Position numbers and translations under genes: made by a program
The notes under the pieces: model-generated
Seen by the model: the letters and a program-made list of their open reading frames with translations, nothing else
What the model was told of the DNA's origin: nothing
Databases searched by the model: none
Part shown: one piece after another, positions 43,509 through 55,799 of the stretch
How positions within the stretch are numbered: the first letter of the stretch is position 1
Layout: the number at the start of each line of letters is the position of its first letter
Assembly: GCA_024291935.2 (NCBI GenBank)
Contig: CM044311.1
Span: 16,143,001-16,207,000 of the forward strand
Direction: 5' to 3'
DNA: 64,000 nt
From: Okapia johnstoni
Lineage: Eukaryota > Chordata > Mammalia > Artiodactyla > Giraffidae

Positions 43509-45216
43509 CAGTTTCAGTTAAACTTACTCACTAATCATATCATGATATATAGAATAAAATTAGTTACCTTAATACCAATAGTTTGTTTTCAGAATACAAA
43601 TTTCTCCGTATTCTGGTTGCAATGAAGAGCTGATGATTTCTGAAGCTTATTTCCCAAATCTTCTTCTTTTGCAAACATATTCAATTACAACAGACTAAAC
43701 ACATTTCCCCAAGTCCCTACCCTAAGACTTATGCCTTAAGAGAATGGTATCATTATCAAAATTATTATCCATGACTCTGGGCATGTATTTCGAAAGCTAA
43801 GATTATGTTTTACAGAAAACTTCCAGATGGAAACTAAAAGCACAAATACACAGATATGTTTATATATGCAGATACTTGGTATTCAGTGAACTAACTGTTC
43901 AAATATTTGTCAGATTTTTCCAGGTTTTGTCTGTGTGCATGTCATGAGAACATGACTATTTGTATCACATGCCTGAAAAAAATAATTATTTTGACAACTG
44001 AAATGTTAGTCCTCACCAACATTCTAGTACATTTCATCAAGATTTAGTAAACTGAGTAGTTTTGTTTACAAGACACTGTTAGATTTTAAAAATATGATAT
44101 GTAAGTAATTGCATTATGTGTATAACATCTAAGGCTCTTTCTTCTATGTGTTTTCTGATTGTAGATTTAGAAACCAGGAGATTTGAAGATGAAAAATAAC
44201 CAATGAGTAGTTCATAAGGACCAAAAGTTCATCACTGAATTAACTTGAGTTAATTAGGGAGATGTTTTTGTTTGTTTTAAAAAAGTGATTTTGAAGATAA
44301 AACTAACATGTAGCCACACCATTTCATTAATAAGACTTGTCTTATTGAGTTTCTACCAAATAATTCTAGGAAAAGTGTTTTAGCTTAAATATGTTTTAGC
44401 CATCTCTGTAATAAATTTTCATGAATTGATATTTCTAGGCATATTTTATTTCCTGGGTATACAGGGTATATAAATAAAAACACACATTATATATGTATAT
44501 ATTTATAAAGCAAAAGAAATATGAATGAAAACATTTGCAGAGTGCATTTCAAAATGAAGCACTGAAGTGTTTAATTTCTTTTCTTCTTTGCCACTACCAG
44601 CATAGTTTCCATTATTTCAAGGGCCCAGAAAAACATACTGCTCATACGAATTAGCAGTAAAATTTTTTTGTTAAGTAATGCATGCTTAACCAAAAACAGA
44701 GACTAATTCTTTCTCAGGCCTGTGTTGTGGTCTTTTGACTTCCTGAGGAGGCATGGATCAAACCACTAAGCCACATCATAAAATACTTTATTTGCTTTGA
44801 GGTATCAGTTATTATTATTATGAGTAAAATGCATTCAGAAACATAGACATGCTAAAAGGCAGCTTCATCTTATTTCCTAAGAGTGGTGAGTTTCTGGTTT
44901 TCGTATAGAACAATGAACTTCTAGAGACTGAGTTTATGCACTGTAATGACAAAAATTAGGCATCTAAGTCAAGCTCAATAGCAAAAATTTAACTGGAGAC
45001 TTGCGAGGGTGAACCCCTCCTGTTCTAGGGTGATTTTGGGCTGTCTTTGAAGACAGTTGCTTTGTGATTCCAGCAATATTTTGAACTTGAATTGGTAGTC
45101 TGAATACATGCTATCTAGGTTTGAAGCAGTATACGACAAACCCTTGATTTGATTCTAAAAAATTATGATGCAGGGGACTTTGGTTTATCAGAATTTGTAA
45201 TCTTTTACCTATCATT
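43509..45216. other. Unique AT-rich DNA
   Basis: 1.7 kb with no recognised repeat apart from a TA-rich tract at about 44480-44505. No exon recognised. Confidence 0.5.
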
Positions 45217-47700
45217 TCAGGTCAGTCTCTCAGTCGTGTCTGACTCTTTGCAACCCCATGGACTGCAGCACACTAGGCCTCCCTGTCCATCACCAATGCC
45301 CAGAGCTTGCTCAAATTCATGTCCATTGATTTGGTGATGCCATCCAACCATCTCATCCTTTGTAGTCCCCTTCTCCTCCTGCCTTCAATCCTTCCCAGCA
45401 ACAGGGTCTTTTCCAAGGAGTCAGTTCTTTGCATCAGGTGGCCAAAGTATTGGAGTTTCAGCTTCAGCATCAATCCTTCCAGTGAATATTCTGGACTGAT
45501 TTCCTTTAGGATTGACTGGTTGGATCTTGCTGTCCAAGGGACTCTCAAGAGTCTTCTCCAACACTGCAGTTCAAAAGCATCACTTTTTAAATGCTCAGCT
45601 TTCTTTCTGGGCCAACTCTCATATTACTACTGGAAAAACCATAATTTTGACTATACTGACCTTTGTTGGTAACATAATGTCTCTGCTTTTTTCTATGCTG
45701 TCTAGGTTTGTCATAGCTTTTCTTCCAAGGAACAGGCTTCTTTTTTAATTTCATGGCCGCAGTCACCATCTGTAGTGAATTTGGAGCCCCCTAAAATGAA
45801 GTCTGTCACTGTTTCCATTATTTCCCCATCTATACGCCATTGAATGATGGGACCAGATGCCATGATTTCTGTTGTTTGTAAGCTGAGTTTTAAGCCAGCT
45901 TTTTGACTCTCTTCTTCTTTTATCAGAGGCTATTTTGTTCCTCTTTACTTTCTGCCATAAGGGTAATTTCAGATGCATATCTGAGGTTGATATTTCTCCC
46001 CCTCAAACTCGATTCCAACTTGTGCTTCATATGGCCCAGAATTTTGTATGAGCTACTCTGCATAGACGTTTAATAAGCAGGGTGACAGTCTTGACATACT
46101 CCTTTCCCAACTTGGAACCAGTCTGTTTTTTCATGTCTGGTTCTAACTGTTGCTTCTTGACCTGCATACAGATTTCTCAGGAGGTACATAAGGTGGTCTG
46201 GTATTCCCATTCTTTAAGAATTTTCCACAGTTTGTTGTGATCCACACAGTCAAAGGCTTTAGCATAGTCAATGAAGAAGAAGTAGATGTTTTTCTGGAAC
46301 TCTCTTGCTTTTCAATGATCCAACGGATGTTGGCAATTTGATCTCTGGTTCCTCTGCCTTTTCTAATTCTAGCTTAAACATTTGTAAGTTCTCGGTTCAT
46401 GTACTGTTGAAGCCAGGCTTGGAGAATTTTGAGCATTACTTTGCTAGAGTGTGAGATGAGTGCAATTGTGCAGAAGCTTAAACATTCTTTGGCATTGCCT
46501 TTCTTTGGGATTGGAATGAAAACTGACCTTTTCCAGTCCTGTTGCCACTGCTGAGTCTTCCAAATTTGCTGGCATATTGAGTGCAGCACTTTCACAGCAT
46601 CATCTTTTAGGATTTGAAATAGCTCAACTGGAATTCCATCACCTCCACTAGCGCTGTTCATAGAGATGCATCCTAAGGCCCATTTGGCTTTGCATTCCAG
46701 GATGTCTGGCTCTAGATGAGTGATCACACCATCATGGTTATCTGAGTACTTATGATCTTTTTTTGTATAGTTCATCTGTGTACAGTTGCCACCTCTTCTT
46801 AACATCTTCTGCTTCTGTTAAGTCCATACCACTTCTGTCCTTTATTGTGCCCATCTTTGCATGAAATGTTCCCTTTGTATCTCTAATTTTCTTGAAGAGA
46901 TTTCTAGTCTTTCCCATTCTAGTGTACTCCATGGACAAACTTGCCTGTTATTTCAGGTATTTCTTGACTTCCTACTTTTTCATTCCAGTCCCCATTGATG
47001 AAAAGGGAATCTTTTTCTAATGTTTGTTCTAGAAGGTCTTGTAGTTCCTCATAGAGCAGTTCAACTTCAGCCTTTTCGGCATTAGTGGTTGGGGCATAGA
47101 CTTAGATTATATTGTGATATTGAATGGTTTGCCTTGGAAATGAACAGAGATCATTCTACTATTTTTGAGGTTGTACCCAAGTACTGCATTTCAAACTCTT
47201 TTATTGCCTGTGAGGGCTACTCCATTTCTTCTAAGGGATTCTTGCCCACAATCATAGAAACAATGATCACCTGAATTAAAATCACCCATTTCAGTCCATT
47301 TTATTTCACTGATTCCTAAAATGTCAACGTTCACTCTTGCCATCTATTGTTTGATCACTTTCAATTTACCTTGATTCATGGACCTAACATTCCAGGTTCC
47401 TATGCAATATTTTTCTTTACAGCATCATACTTTGCTTTCACCACCAGACACATCCACGCCTGAGAGTTGTTCCTACTTTGGCTCAGCCTCTTCGTTCCTT
47501 CTGGAGTTATATCTCCTCTCTCCTCCAGTAGCATATTAAGCATCTACTGACCCAGGGAGTTCGTCTTTCAGTGTCATATCGTTTGCCTTTGCATATTGTT
47601 CATTGGGTTCTCAAGGCAAAAATACTGAAATGGTTTGCCATTCCCTTCTCCAATTGACCTTGTTTTGTCAGGACTCTCCACCATGACTCGCCTGTCTCCA
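45217..47700 (-). mobile_element. Long BovB copy with internal deletion (copy A)
   Basis: Minus-oriented from 'gtctctcagtcgtgtctgac' (3' end) to 'ctccaccatgactcgcctgt' near the element's 5' region. About 46920-46945 jumps from the RT linker to late endonuclease sequence, so several hundred bases are missing. It meets copy B directly at 47700/47701. Confidence 0.95.
46374..46938 (-). pseudogene. BovB RT N-terminal fragment (copy A)
   Basis: A 143-codon minus frame (46805-46374) holds NSASGGDGIPVELF and the WKRSVFIPIPKKGNAKE block of the RTE reverse transcriptase. A 62-codon frame (46938-46750) precedes it in another frame. Stops and frameshifts separate them from the catalytic boxes further on. 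Confidence 0.8.
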
Positions 47701-49906
47701 GTTCAGTTCAGTTGCTCAGTCGCATCCGACTCTTTGTGACCCCATGAGTCACAGCACGCCAGGCCTCTCTGTCCATCACCAACTCCCGGGGTCTACCCAA
47801 ACCCATGTCCATAGAGTTGGTGATGTCATCCAACCATCTCATCCTCTGTTGTCCCCTTCTCCCTCCCCAAATCCTACCCAGCATTAGGGTCTTTTCCAAT
47901 GAGTCAACTCTTTGCATGAGGTGGCCAAAGTATTGGAGTTTCAGCTTCAACATCAATCCTTCCAATGAACACCCAGGACTGATCTCCTTTAGGATGGATT
48001 GATTGGATCTCCTTGCAGTCCAAGGGACTCTCAAGAGTCTTCTCCAACACCACAGTTCAAAAGCATCAATTCTTCGGTGCTCAGCTTTCTTCACCGTCCA
48101 ACTCTCGCATCCATACATGACCACTGGAAAAACCATAGCCTTGACTAGACGGACTTTTATTGGCAAAGTAATGTCTCTGCTTTTAAATATGCTATCTAGG
48201 TTGGCCATAACCTTCCTTCCAAGGAGTAAGCGTCTTTTAATTTCATGGCTGCAATCACCATCAACAGTGATTTTGGAGACCCCAAAAATAAAGTCTGACA
48301 CTGTTTCCACTGTTTCCCCATCTAGTTCCCATGAAGTGATGGGACCGGATGCCATGATCTTAGTTTTCTGAACATTGAGCTTTAAGCCAACATTTTCACT
48401 TTCCTCTTTCACCTTCATCAAGAGGCTCTTTAGTTCTTCTTCACTTTCTGCCATAAGGGTGGTGTCATCCGCATATCTGAGGTTATTGATATTTCTCCCA
48501 GCAATCTTGATTCCAGCTTGTGTTTCTTCCAGCCCAGCGTTTCTCATGATGTACTCTGCAAATAAGTTAAATAAGCAGGGTGACAATATACAGCCTTGAC
48601 GTACTCCTTTTCCTATTTGGAACCAGTCTATTGTTCCATTTCCAGGTCTAACTGTTGCTTCCTGACCTGCATACAGGTTTCTCAAGAGACAGGTCAGATG
48701 GTCTGGTATTCCCATCTCTTTCAGAATTTTCCACAGTTTATTGTGATCCACAAAGTCAAAGGCTTTGGCATAGTCAAGAAAGCAGAAACAGATGTTTTTT
48801 GAAACTCTCTTGCTTTTTCAATGATCCAGAGGATGTTGACAATTTGATCTCTGGTTCCTCTGCCTTTTCTAAAACAAGCTTGAACATCTGGAAGTTCATG
48901 GTTCACGTATTGCTGAAGCCTGACTTGGAGAATTTTGACCAATACTTTACTAGCGTGTGATATGAGTGCAATTGTGCAGTAGTTTGAGCATTCTTTGGCA
49001 TTGCCTTTCTTTGGGATTGGAATGAAAACTGACCTTTTCCAGTCCTGTGGCCACTGCTGAGTTTTCCAGATTTGCTGGCATATCGAGTGTAGCACTTTCA
49101 CAGCATCATCTTTGAGGATTTGAAATAGCTCAACTGGAATTCCATCACCTCCACTAGCTTTGTTCATAGTGATACTTTCTAAGGCCCACTTGACTTCACA
49201 TTCCAGGATGTCTGGCTCTAGGTGAGTGATCACACCATAGTGATTATTGGGTCGTGAAGATCTTTTTTGTATAGTTTTTCTGTGTATTCTTGCCACCTCT
49301 TCTTAATATCTTCTGCTTCTGTTAGGTCCATACCATTTCTGTCCTTTATCGAGCCAATCTTTGCATGAAATGTTCCCTTGGTATCTGTAATATTCTTGAA
49401 GAGATCTTTAGTCGTTCTCATTCTGTTGTTTTCCTCTATTTCTTTGCATTGATTGCTGAGGAAGGCTTTCTTATCTCTCCTTGCTATTCTTTGGAACTCT
49501 GCATTCAGATGGGAATATATTTCCTTTTCTCCTTTGCTTTTCACTTCTCTTCTTTTCCCAGCTATTTGTAAGGCCTCCTCAGACAGCCATTTTGCTTTTT
49601 TGCATTTCTTTTCTATCCCTTGATCCCTGTCTCCTGTACAATGTCACGAACCTCTGTCCATAGTTCATCAGGCGCTCTGTCTATCAGATCTAGTCCCTTA
49701 AATCTATTTGTCACTTCCACTGTATAATCATAAGGGATTTGATTTAGGTAATACCTGAATGGTCAAGAGGTTTTCCCTACTTTATTCAATTTAAGTCTGA
49801 ATTTGGCAATAAGGAGTTCATGATCTCAGCCACAGTCAGTTCCTGGTCTTGTTTTTGCTGACTGTATAGAGCTTCTCCATCTTTGGCTGCAAAGAATATA
49901 ATCAAT
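47701..49906 (-). mobile_element. BovB copy, best preserved (copy B)
   Basis: About 2.2 kb, minus-oriented, from 'gttcagttcagttgctcagt' to 'gcaaagaatataatcaatt'. It covers the endonuclease-RT linker, the whole RT and the 3' UTR. The apurinic endonuclease part is absent. No TSD with the flanks was found, and its 3' end abuts the 5' end of copy A. Confidence 0.95.
47708..49544 (-). pseudogene. BovB ORF2 reverse transcriptase, frameshifted (copy B)
   Basis: Three overlapping minus-strand frames make up one RT: 49544-49230 (linker), 49296-48721 (191 codons: NKASGGDGIPVELF, IPIPKKGNAKECSNY, RKGRGTRDQI) and 48751-47708 (347 codons: RQGCILSP at residues 51-58, YADD at 93-96, then a [13 protein letters not shown]-terminus). 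All three lie in different frames, so two frameshifts are present. The second, near 48795, knocks the first catalytic aspartate motif out of frame. With no endonuclease either, the copy is dead, although its YADD box is intact. Confidence 0.9.
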
Positions 49907-50054
49907 TAGGTAAGCAAATAAAAATATAAATGTTTGAGAGACAAAGCTCTATTTCACTTTTAATGGTGCTCGGTAGCATTACTTTGGAGCTAGCACTTCC
50001 ATCTTCATTAAATATTGAAAGACCTTGTATGCCCAAATCCCAGTTTCCCAGTTT

Positions 50055-50192
50055 CAATTCAGTTCAGTCGCTCAGTCGTGTCCAATTCTTTGTGGCCCAT
50101 GAACTGCAGCATGCCAGGCCTCCCTGTCCATCATCAACTCCCAGAGTCTACCCAAACTCATGTCCATTGAGTCGGTGATGCCATTCAACTAT
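50055..50192 (-). mobile_element. Short BovB 3' fragment (copy 12)
   Basis: 138 bases of BovB 3' end ('ttcagttcagtcgctcagtc' to 'gtcggtgatgccattcaact'). Possible TSD cccagttt (50047-50054) and gccagttt (50193-50200). Confidence 0.9.
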
Positions 50193-50221
50193 GCCAGTTT
50201 ACAATAAGGTAATTAGAGAGT

Positions 50222-50454
50222 GGGTTTCACTGGTAGCTTAGCCAGTAAATAATCTGCCTGCAATGCAGGAGACCTGGGTTTTATCCTTGAGTCAGGAAGA
50301 ACCCTTGGAAATGAGAATGGTTACCCATTCCAGTATTCCTACCTGGAGAATTTCATGGACAAGAGGAGCTTCGTGTGCTACAGTAGCCCTCCAGGCTTCT
50401 TTTCCATGGGGTTGCAAAGAGTCCAACACGACTGAGTGACTAACACTTTTCAAG
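50222..50454 (+). mobile_element. Bov-tA SINE
   Basis: Plus-oriented, diverged. TSD ttagagagt (50213-50221; 50455-50463). Confidence 0.9.
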
Positions 50455-50463
50455 TTAGAGAGT

Positions 50464-51584
50464 AAGTTTGCACAGTAAAATATATATTTTTTTCTAACAC
50501 TCTGAACCATTAAGAAAAATAAAAGTTAATTTCACTTTGAGCTGTTTAAGATATAAATCATTGATGTCCTTAAAATAGCCTTCAGAAGCAGATATAAGTG
50601 CAGTTTCCAGATTGTGGCCAGAGAAAAATTCATCTGTACTTAAAAAAAGAATAGAACAATATTCAATGAATTTGATATTAATTGCAGTGCAGTGTTATGC
50701 TTTTTTCCTGTCTGGAGAGTCAAAGGGTTTATAAAGTCTGGGTGAGCAGACGGTTCTATAGACATAAGTTCTCCATGGAAAACTCCTTGGATCCTATTCA
50801 AGGTCAGTGCTGTCTGAGCTCTGTTTAAGTGATGGCTTGAAGCGATAGCCAGCCATAGGGAAAAAGCACTGTCTTGGATGCTAAGAACCCAGACTAACTC
50901 ATGGAATGTCTCATGAGGCTCACTGGACCTAAAATAAAGTGAATATTCTATGTCTTCTGGTTTGGTTTCCATGGGAATTTATGTTTATGGGGGAAGCCTG
51001 TCTCTTCCTGGCCAAAATATTTGGACAATTCAGTCAGTTCAGCCATTCACAGAGTTCAACTGACTGGATGTTTTGTCTTTCTGGCTGGCACAGAGTGGTG
51101 GTAGTATTGGCTGGGTGAAAAGTACTGTAAAGTCTGAGTCAGTGCACTTTTTGGTGATGCTGGGCAAATTTGGCTCATGGTTGATTGATGGCAAGAGGTG
51201 GCATGAGCAAAGAACATTGAGTGAATAGATAGGCCATGGGTGAAGGTGAGTATTTCTTAATCCAGGCTCCTTGTAGTTATTTAATAATAAACTCAGAATT
51301 CCTTATTTCCTCCCCCCAGAGCAGGTGAATGACCCACCAGAAAGGAATGGATGTCTTCATCATGTTTATGTTACTATCACAGAAGTGGAGGAAGGATAGA
51401 CAATAATAAGATTTTCTTTACTGGAGAAGTGGTTTATAATGAATTTCTTTTGGACAATTGAAGTCAATTCAGTTTAATTTGCAAAAGTTTTTATTGTATA
51501 CCAAATTGGTGCAGCTTAAAGGACTGACATGGGGGCATTAGTACAGGCACAACAGGTATCTCTGTCTATCCTCAAGGCCTGGAG
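50464..51584. other. Unique DNA
   Basis: 1.1 kb without a recognised repeat or exon. Confidence 0.5.
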
Positions 51585-52070
51585 TGCTGGTTCTCAATGG
51601 TGGCCATTTGGTAGTATAACATGGGAAACTTTTTAAAAACACAGATGAACTTATTTGCAAAGCATAAATAGAGACATGAATGTAGAGAACAAATTTATGG
51701 ATACCAAGAGGGGAAGAGAGCAGTGGGATGAATTGGCATTGACATATGTATACTATGATGTGTAAAATAGATAACTAAAGAGAACCTACTGCGTAGCATA
51801 GGAAACTCTACTTAGTACTCTGTGGCGACCTAAATGAGAAGGAAATCTAAAAAAGAGAGGATATATGTATATATATAACTGATTCACTTTGCTGTACAGC
51901 AGAAACTAACACAGTGTTGTAAAGCAGCTATATAAAATTTTAAAAACACTACCATTTGGGCTCCCCTGAAGGCCACTTAAATCAGAATTTTTGTGGGCCT
52001 GAGCTCAGGTGCTGGTGTGTTTTTGAACTTCTCCAAGTGCTTCTAATATGTAATCAGATTTAAGAATTAT
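51585..52070 (+). mobile_element. hAT-type MER element, split by L1
   Basis: 'gctggttctcaatggtggcc' at the left; after the L1 'ccacttaaatcagaattttt' and 'acttctccaagtgcttctaa' match the symmetrical interior of short hAT-Charlie MITEs. Non-coding. Confidence 0.7.
51643..51937 (+). mobile_element. Artiodactyl L1 3' end nested in hAT element
   Basis: 'ataaatagagacatgaatgt', 'gaacctactgcgtagcatag' and 'ttcactttgctgtacagcag'. A 12-bp TSD ttttaaaaacac (51631-51642; 51938-51949) frames it. Confidence 0.95.
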
Positions 52071-53248
52071 GTTTTGTGGAATAAAAGTATGAATGCATAA
52101 ATACAGCATGTGATGAATGCTGAAATTTGTGTCTAAACTTAGCTTAGTAGTGAGCTTTTCAGCACAACAAACACAGCATCTATGAGCCCTCAGACCAAGT
52201 CCCCTCTAGAATTTGTCTCCACGGCAATTTGTGCTCAGCTTTTCATAATACGATTGAGCAACTTCACTGGTTCACAGGTTTTTGTAATATGTGCATTCAC
52301 ATTTGACATTATAAGTCATTATCCATGTTCCTAAGTCATGTGGAAACTCAGTGGGATTATGTTGTTCCATTATCTAACACAGTGCTAGACACGTAATAGA
52401 TGGTCAACAAGTATTGTTTTAATTCAATAAATGAATTTACCAAAAGTAATTTACTCTACTCATAGAATCCATGATTTATTACAAACAAGGTTCTCACCTA
52501 TATTCTAGATCATGGATCTGTCCTGAAAATGTCAAGTGCATAAGAAATAGATTTGGTGTGAAAGTTCATACTTAACACTAGTACTTAGAGTTACTTTTGT
52601 GCATTATCCTTCAGACAGGCTGGCTTCTCTCCCACAATGAGGAAATTAAAAGGTTTTTATGTCTGGAGTTTTATTTATTGTATTCAATTTTCACTGAATA
52701 ACTTTAAATTATTCTTTTTTACTTTTCCAATATCATAGTAGAAAATACTATCACAATTCTTTGCCAGGTCAAACTGTCCTCTCTTTAATGAAACTTTAAT
52801 CACTTCATTATCAAATTGCCTTTCTCATTTCCATTTTGACACTATTCTAAAATTTGATTTGTGTTTAAAACTCATTTCTTTCTCTTTGGTTACTAGGAGA
52901 CAGCATTCTGTGAGTTGTGTGCCTCTTTATAGCTGAAGGCAATATGCTAGCTAAGTCAAAACCAGGAAATAATTAGCAAATTCACACATTATCCTTCTGT
53001 TTAGAATTCAAATCCAATGGCTACAGGTTAATAGGATACTTTATCTTGGGATAGAAGGGGTTCCAGTTTTTTAAAAATGTGGTGAAAATTTGGCTCAATG
53101 GTAAAACACCTAACACTCCAAACCGTACCTCCTTAAAAAAAACCCAAAATGAAACCAAATAAACATCTCTGTTGAAGACAGGGCATGGTATTAGCTGAAG
53201 AAACAATGTGTTTGGATTTTAAACAGAAGATAATCATTTCCAGGCACG
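52071..53248. other. Mostly unique DNA
   Basis: A weak L2/MIR-like tail at about 52330-52440 ('cacagtgctagacacgtaat', 'cagtaaatgaattt'-like end). Otherwise nothing recognised. Confidence 0.4.
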
Positions 53249-53281
53249 AACACACACACACACACACATATATATGTATAT
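53249..53281 (+). repeat. (CA)n(TA)n microsatellite
   Basis: About nine ca units passing into ta/tg units. Confidence 0.95.
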
Positions 53282-53706
53282 GAGAATGGAAAAATCAGAT
53301 CCATGACAGTTAATAATACATATACAGATGTGTAACTGGCTAAAAATAAGGAAAATCAAATTTATTAAAGACAGACATGTATATCCATGCAGGCTTGATA
53401 TGTGCGTGGCTGCCTTGGAGGGAAACCCAATAATAGACTATCTTCTTTTAATTCAAAAAGTCTCCAAGGACAGAGGTCACTATCATGGACTGGATAGACA
53501 CCTGTTCTGGAAACAGAGGGAGTTGAGATAGGGTTGGCATCCAGGGAGCCCATAAGTGTCCCACAACTCACTGTGAACTCACAGACGAGAGGAAGGAGAA
53601 AACATTCTTTAACATAAAAAACTGTCATATTTACATTGCACACCCCCAACAGTATAGTCTTTAAAGAAGACAACAAAATTGAAACTGTTAGTTGCTAACC
53701 ATACTT
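53282..53706. other. Unique DNA
   Basis: No feature recognised. Confidence 0.5.
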
Positions 53707-54168
53707 TGTTGTTGTTGCCAAGTCATGTCCAGCTGTTTGCGACTCCATGGACTGCAGCACGCCAAGCCTCCCTGACCTTCACTATCTCCCCGAGTTTGCT
53801 CAAACTCATGTCCATCGAGTCAGTGATGCCATCCAGCCATCTCATCCTCTGCAGCCCCCTTCTCCTCCTGCCCTCAATCTTTCCCAGCATCAGGGTCTTT
53901 TCTAATAAGTCAACTCTTCCCATTAGGTGGACAAAGTATTGGAGCTTCAACTTCAGCATCAGTTCTTCCAGTGAATATTCAGGGTTGATTACCTTTAGGA
54001 TTGACTGGTTTGAAATCCTTGCAGTCCAAGGGACTCTCAAGAGTCTTCTCCAGCACCACAGTCTGAAAGCATCATTCTTCAGTGCTCAGCCTTCTTTATG
54101 GTCCAACTCTTACATCAGTACATGACTACTGGAAAAATCAGCTTCGACTATACAGGCCTTTGTCAGCA
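53707..54168 (-). mobile_element. BovB 3' fragment (copy 13)
   Basis: Minus-oriented, 'aagtcatgtccagctgtttg' to 'caggcctttgtcagcag'. A minus frame of 105 codons (54040-53723) is the BovB C-terminus ([20 protein letters not shown]). A (gtt)n-type tract precedes the 3' end, like a BovB tail. Confidence 0.9.
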
Positions 54169-54279
54169 GCCCTGTTTAAGTGTTCCTAGTGTAATAAGAA
54201 GGGACTGGATTATCTAGGAAATTGCCACCACCCCCCACCCCCAATTCTCTGATTTTTAAGCATATTTCCCTTTATAAAA

Positions 54280-54515
54280 TAGCTTGGCATACTGGGGAAG
54301 AACCCAGGCTCTGGAGATGGAGTGCCCAGATTCAAGCCTTTCTTCTGCTTTGAAAGTATAATCAGATCTAATGTTTAAGGCTTTAGCTTCCCTGTCTGTA
54401 AAGTGGGGATAATTACAGTTTTTCTAAGGATTTAATTAGTATTTTCAAAGACTCAGAAGTGTTGGGGCATAGCGTAAGGACAGTATGTATGAGTATTTTG
54501 TCAGATAAATAAATG
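54280..54515 (+). mobile_element. MIR SINE
   Basis: 'aacccaggctctggagatgg', 'agcttccctgtctgtaaagt' and 'ggggataattacag' follow the MIR core. Plus orientation, nearly complete. Confidence 0.85.
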
Positions 54516-55232
54516 ATTGGAGATTCATAATATATATCTCCCTGCCTCAGAGAAACATCTGAAAATCTTTTGATTTTGGACAGAGACAGCCTGTGGTGGG
54601 GCCAGGACAGTTCAGAGAGCACACAGATGCCTTTCATACTTTCCCAGAAGAAATATTTCCTGGAAGCAAGAGTTACATGGTTTGCTCTCTAGCGTGACAT
54701 CAATAAAAAGCTGAGCCTTGATAAGGAGATCCTAGAGATGTGGCCAAAGTAAAGATGGGAGGAATAAGGCACTTGCAAAAATGCCTTAGAACATCCTATT
54801 CCTGGGCTGTTTCTTGCTGCCTATGCCTTACCTGCTCAGGACCATCTCTGTGTAAACTTTGCTGCTCACCTCTCCCTCACAGATAGAGCCAGCCCCTCGC
54901 TGCCTTTGGCTCCACTGCAGCCTGAAGCTCATCCCTTGTGAAGCCAGACTCATCACACGGCTGGCCTCAAGGTCATCTGGTGTCAGGAGAGGTGAACTCA
55001 GAACAACCCTTCTTCTGAGCCCTGAATATTTCCTTCTCCAACCTCCTGGATGTTGATTCCAAGTCTTCACCAATCCTAGTTCCCTCTCTCTCTGTTTCTG
55101 CTTTCATCATAAAATAAAGGCTTGATTGCTTTTTAACTTTCTGGCTCCTCTTCTATACACTCATCCATACTGGCTCTTTGTGAACACAATCTTGGCAAAG
55201 ATGTTGTATCACTCTTACCGTTAATACCATCC
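54516..55232. other. Unannotated patch with AATAAA
   Basis: The part 54780-55080 is richer in GC than its surroundings and is followed by 'cataaaataaaggcttgatt' at about 55107. It could be an unrecognised LTR or a transcript end. I cannot assign it. Confidence 0.3.
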
Positions 55233-55247
55233 TTCTGTGTTCTACCT

Positions 55248-55343
55248 GGAGAAGGGAAATGCTGCCCATCTAGGTATTCTGGCCTGGAAAATTCCACAGT
55301 CTATGGAGTCCCAAAGAGTTGGACATGACTGAGCAACTTTCAC
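55248..55343 (+). mobile_element. Bov-tA fragment with 15-bp TSD
   Basis: Only 96 bases, from 'ggagaagggaaatgctgccc' to 'gactgagcaacttt'. TSD ttctgtgttctacct (55233-55247) and ttctatgttctacct (55344-55358). The tRNA-derived head is absent, so it is a 5'-truncated insertion. Confidence 0.9.
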
Positions 55344-55358
55344 TTCTATGTTCTACCT

Positions 55359-55799
55359 TGTACTTCTTGGCACTGTCTTGGGGAATTTGATCCAAAAATG
55401 ATCCCTCCTTTACTGTATCTTCTACTTCTTTTCCCCTATTGATGTCATCTTCAGTTTTGATAAAGGTTTTTACCTGCTAGATGAAACAGTTTCTAGACTC
55501 AGTTCTCCCATCTAGTTATTTCTTCTCTTCTGTTAATATTGCTCACCATTGTACTTTTGGCCTCACACCCACCATTTTGACATTTTCCTAGAAGCCCTCA
55601 TCACTGCCTTCCTAGGTGTTATGTTGCTGTATTCAATAGGAACATTTTCTTTTCTTACATGACCCTCTTCATAACATTAGTCTTGTTCATCATTTCCTTC
55701 CCTAACTTTTATTTTCATGCAAACTCTTTCCTATTTCTCTGGTTCTTCTCAGTGTTTGTTGGAGCTTTTCTTCATTTGTCCATACTGTAAATGTAGGGA
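55359..55799. other. Unique or very old L2-like DNA
   Basis: Pyrimidine-rich sequence without a firm match. It may be the upstream, degraded part of the following L2. Confidence 0.35.

Noticed and set aside
45217..49906. An active, full-length BovB
   Set aside because: Copy A has an internal deletion; copy B lacks the endonuclease and carries two frameshifts.
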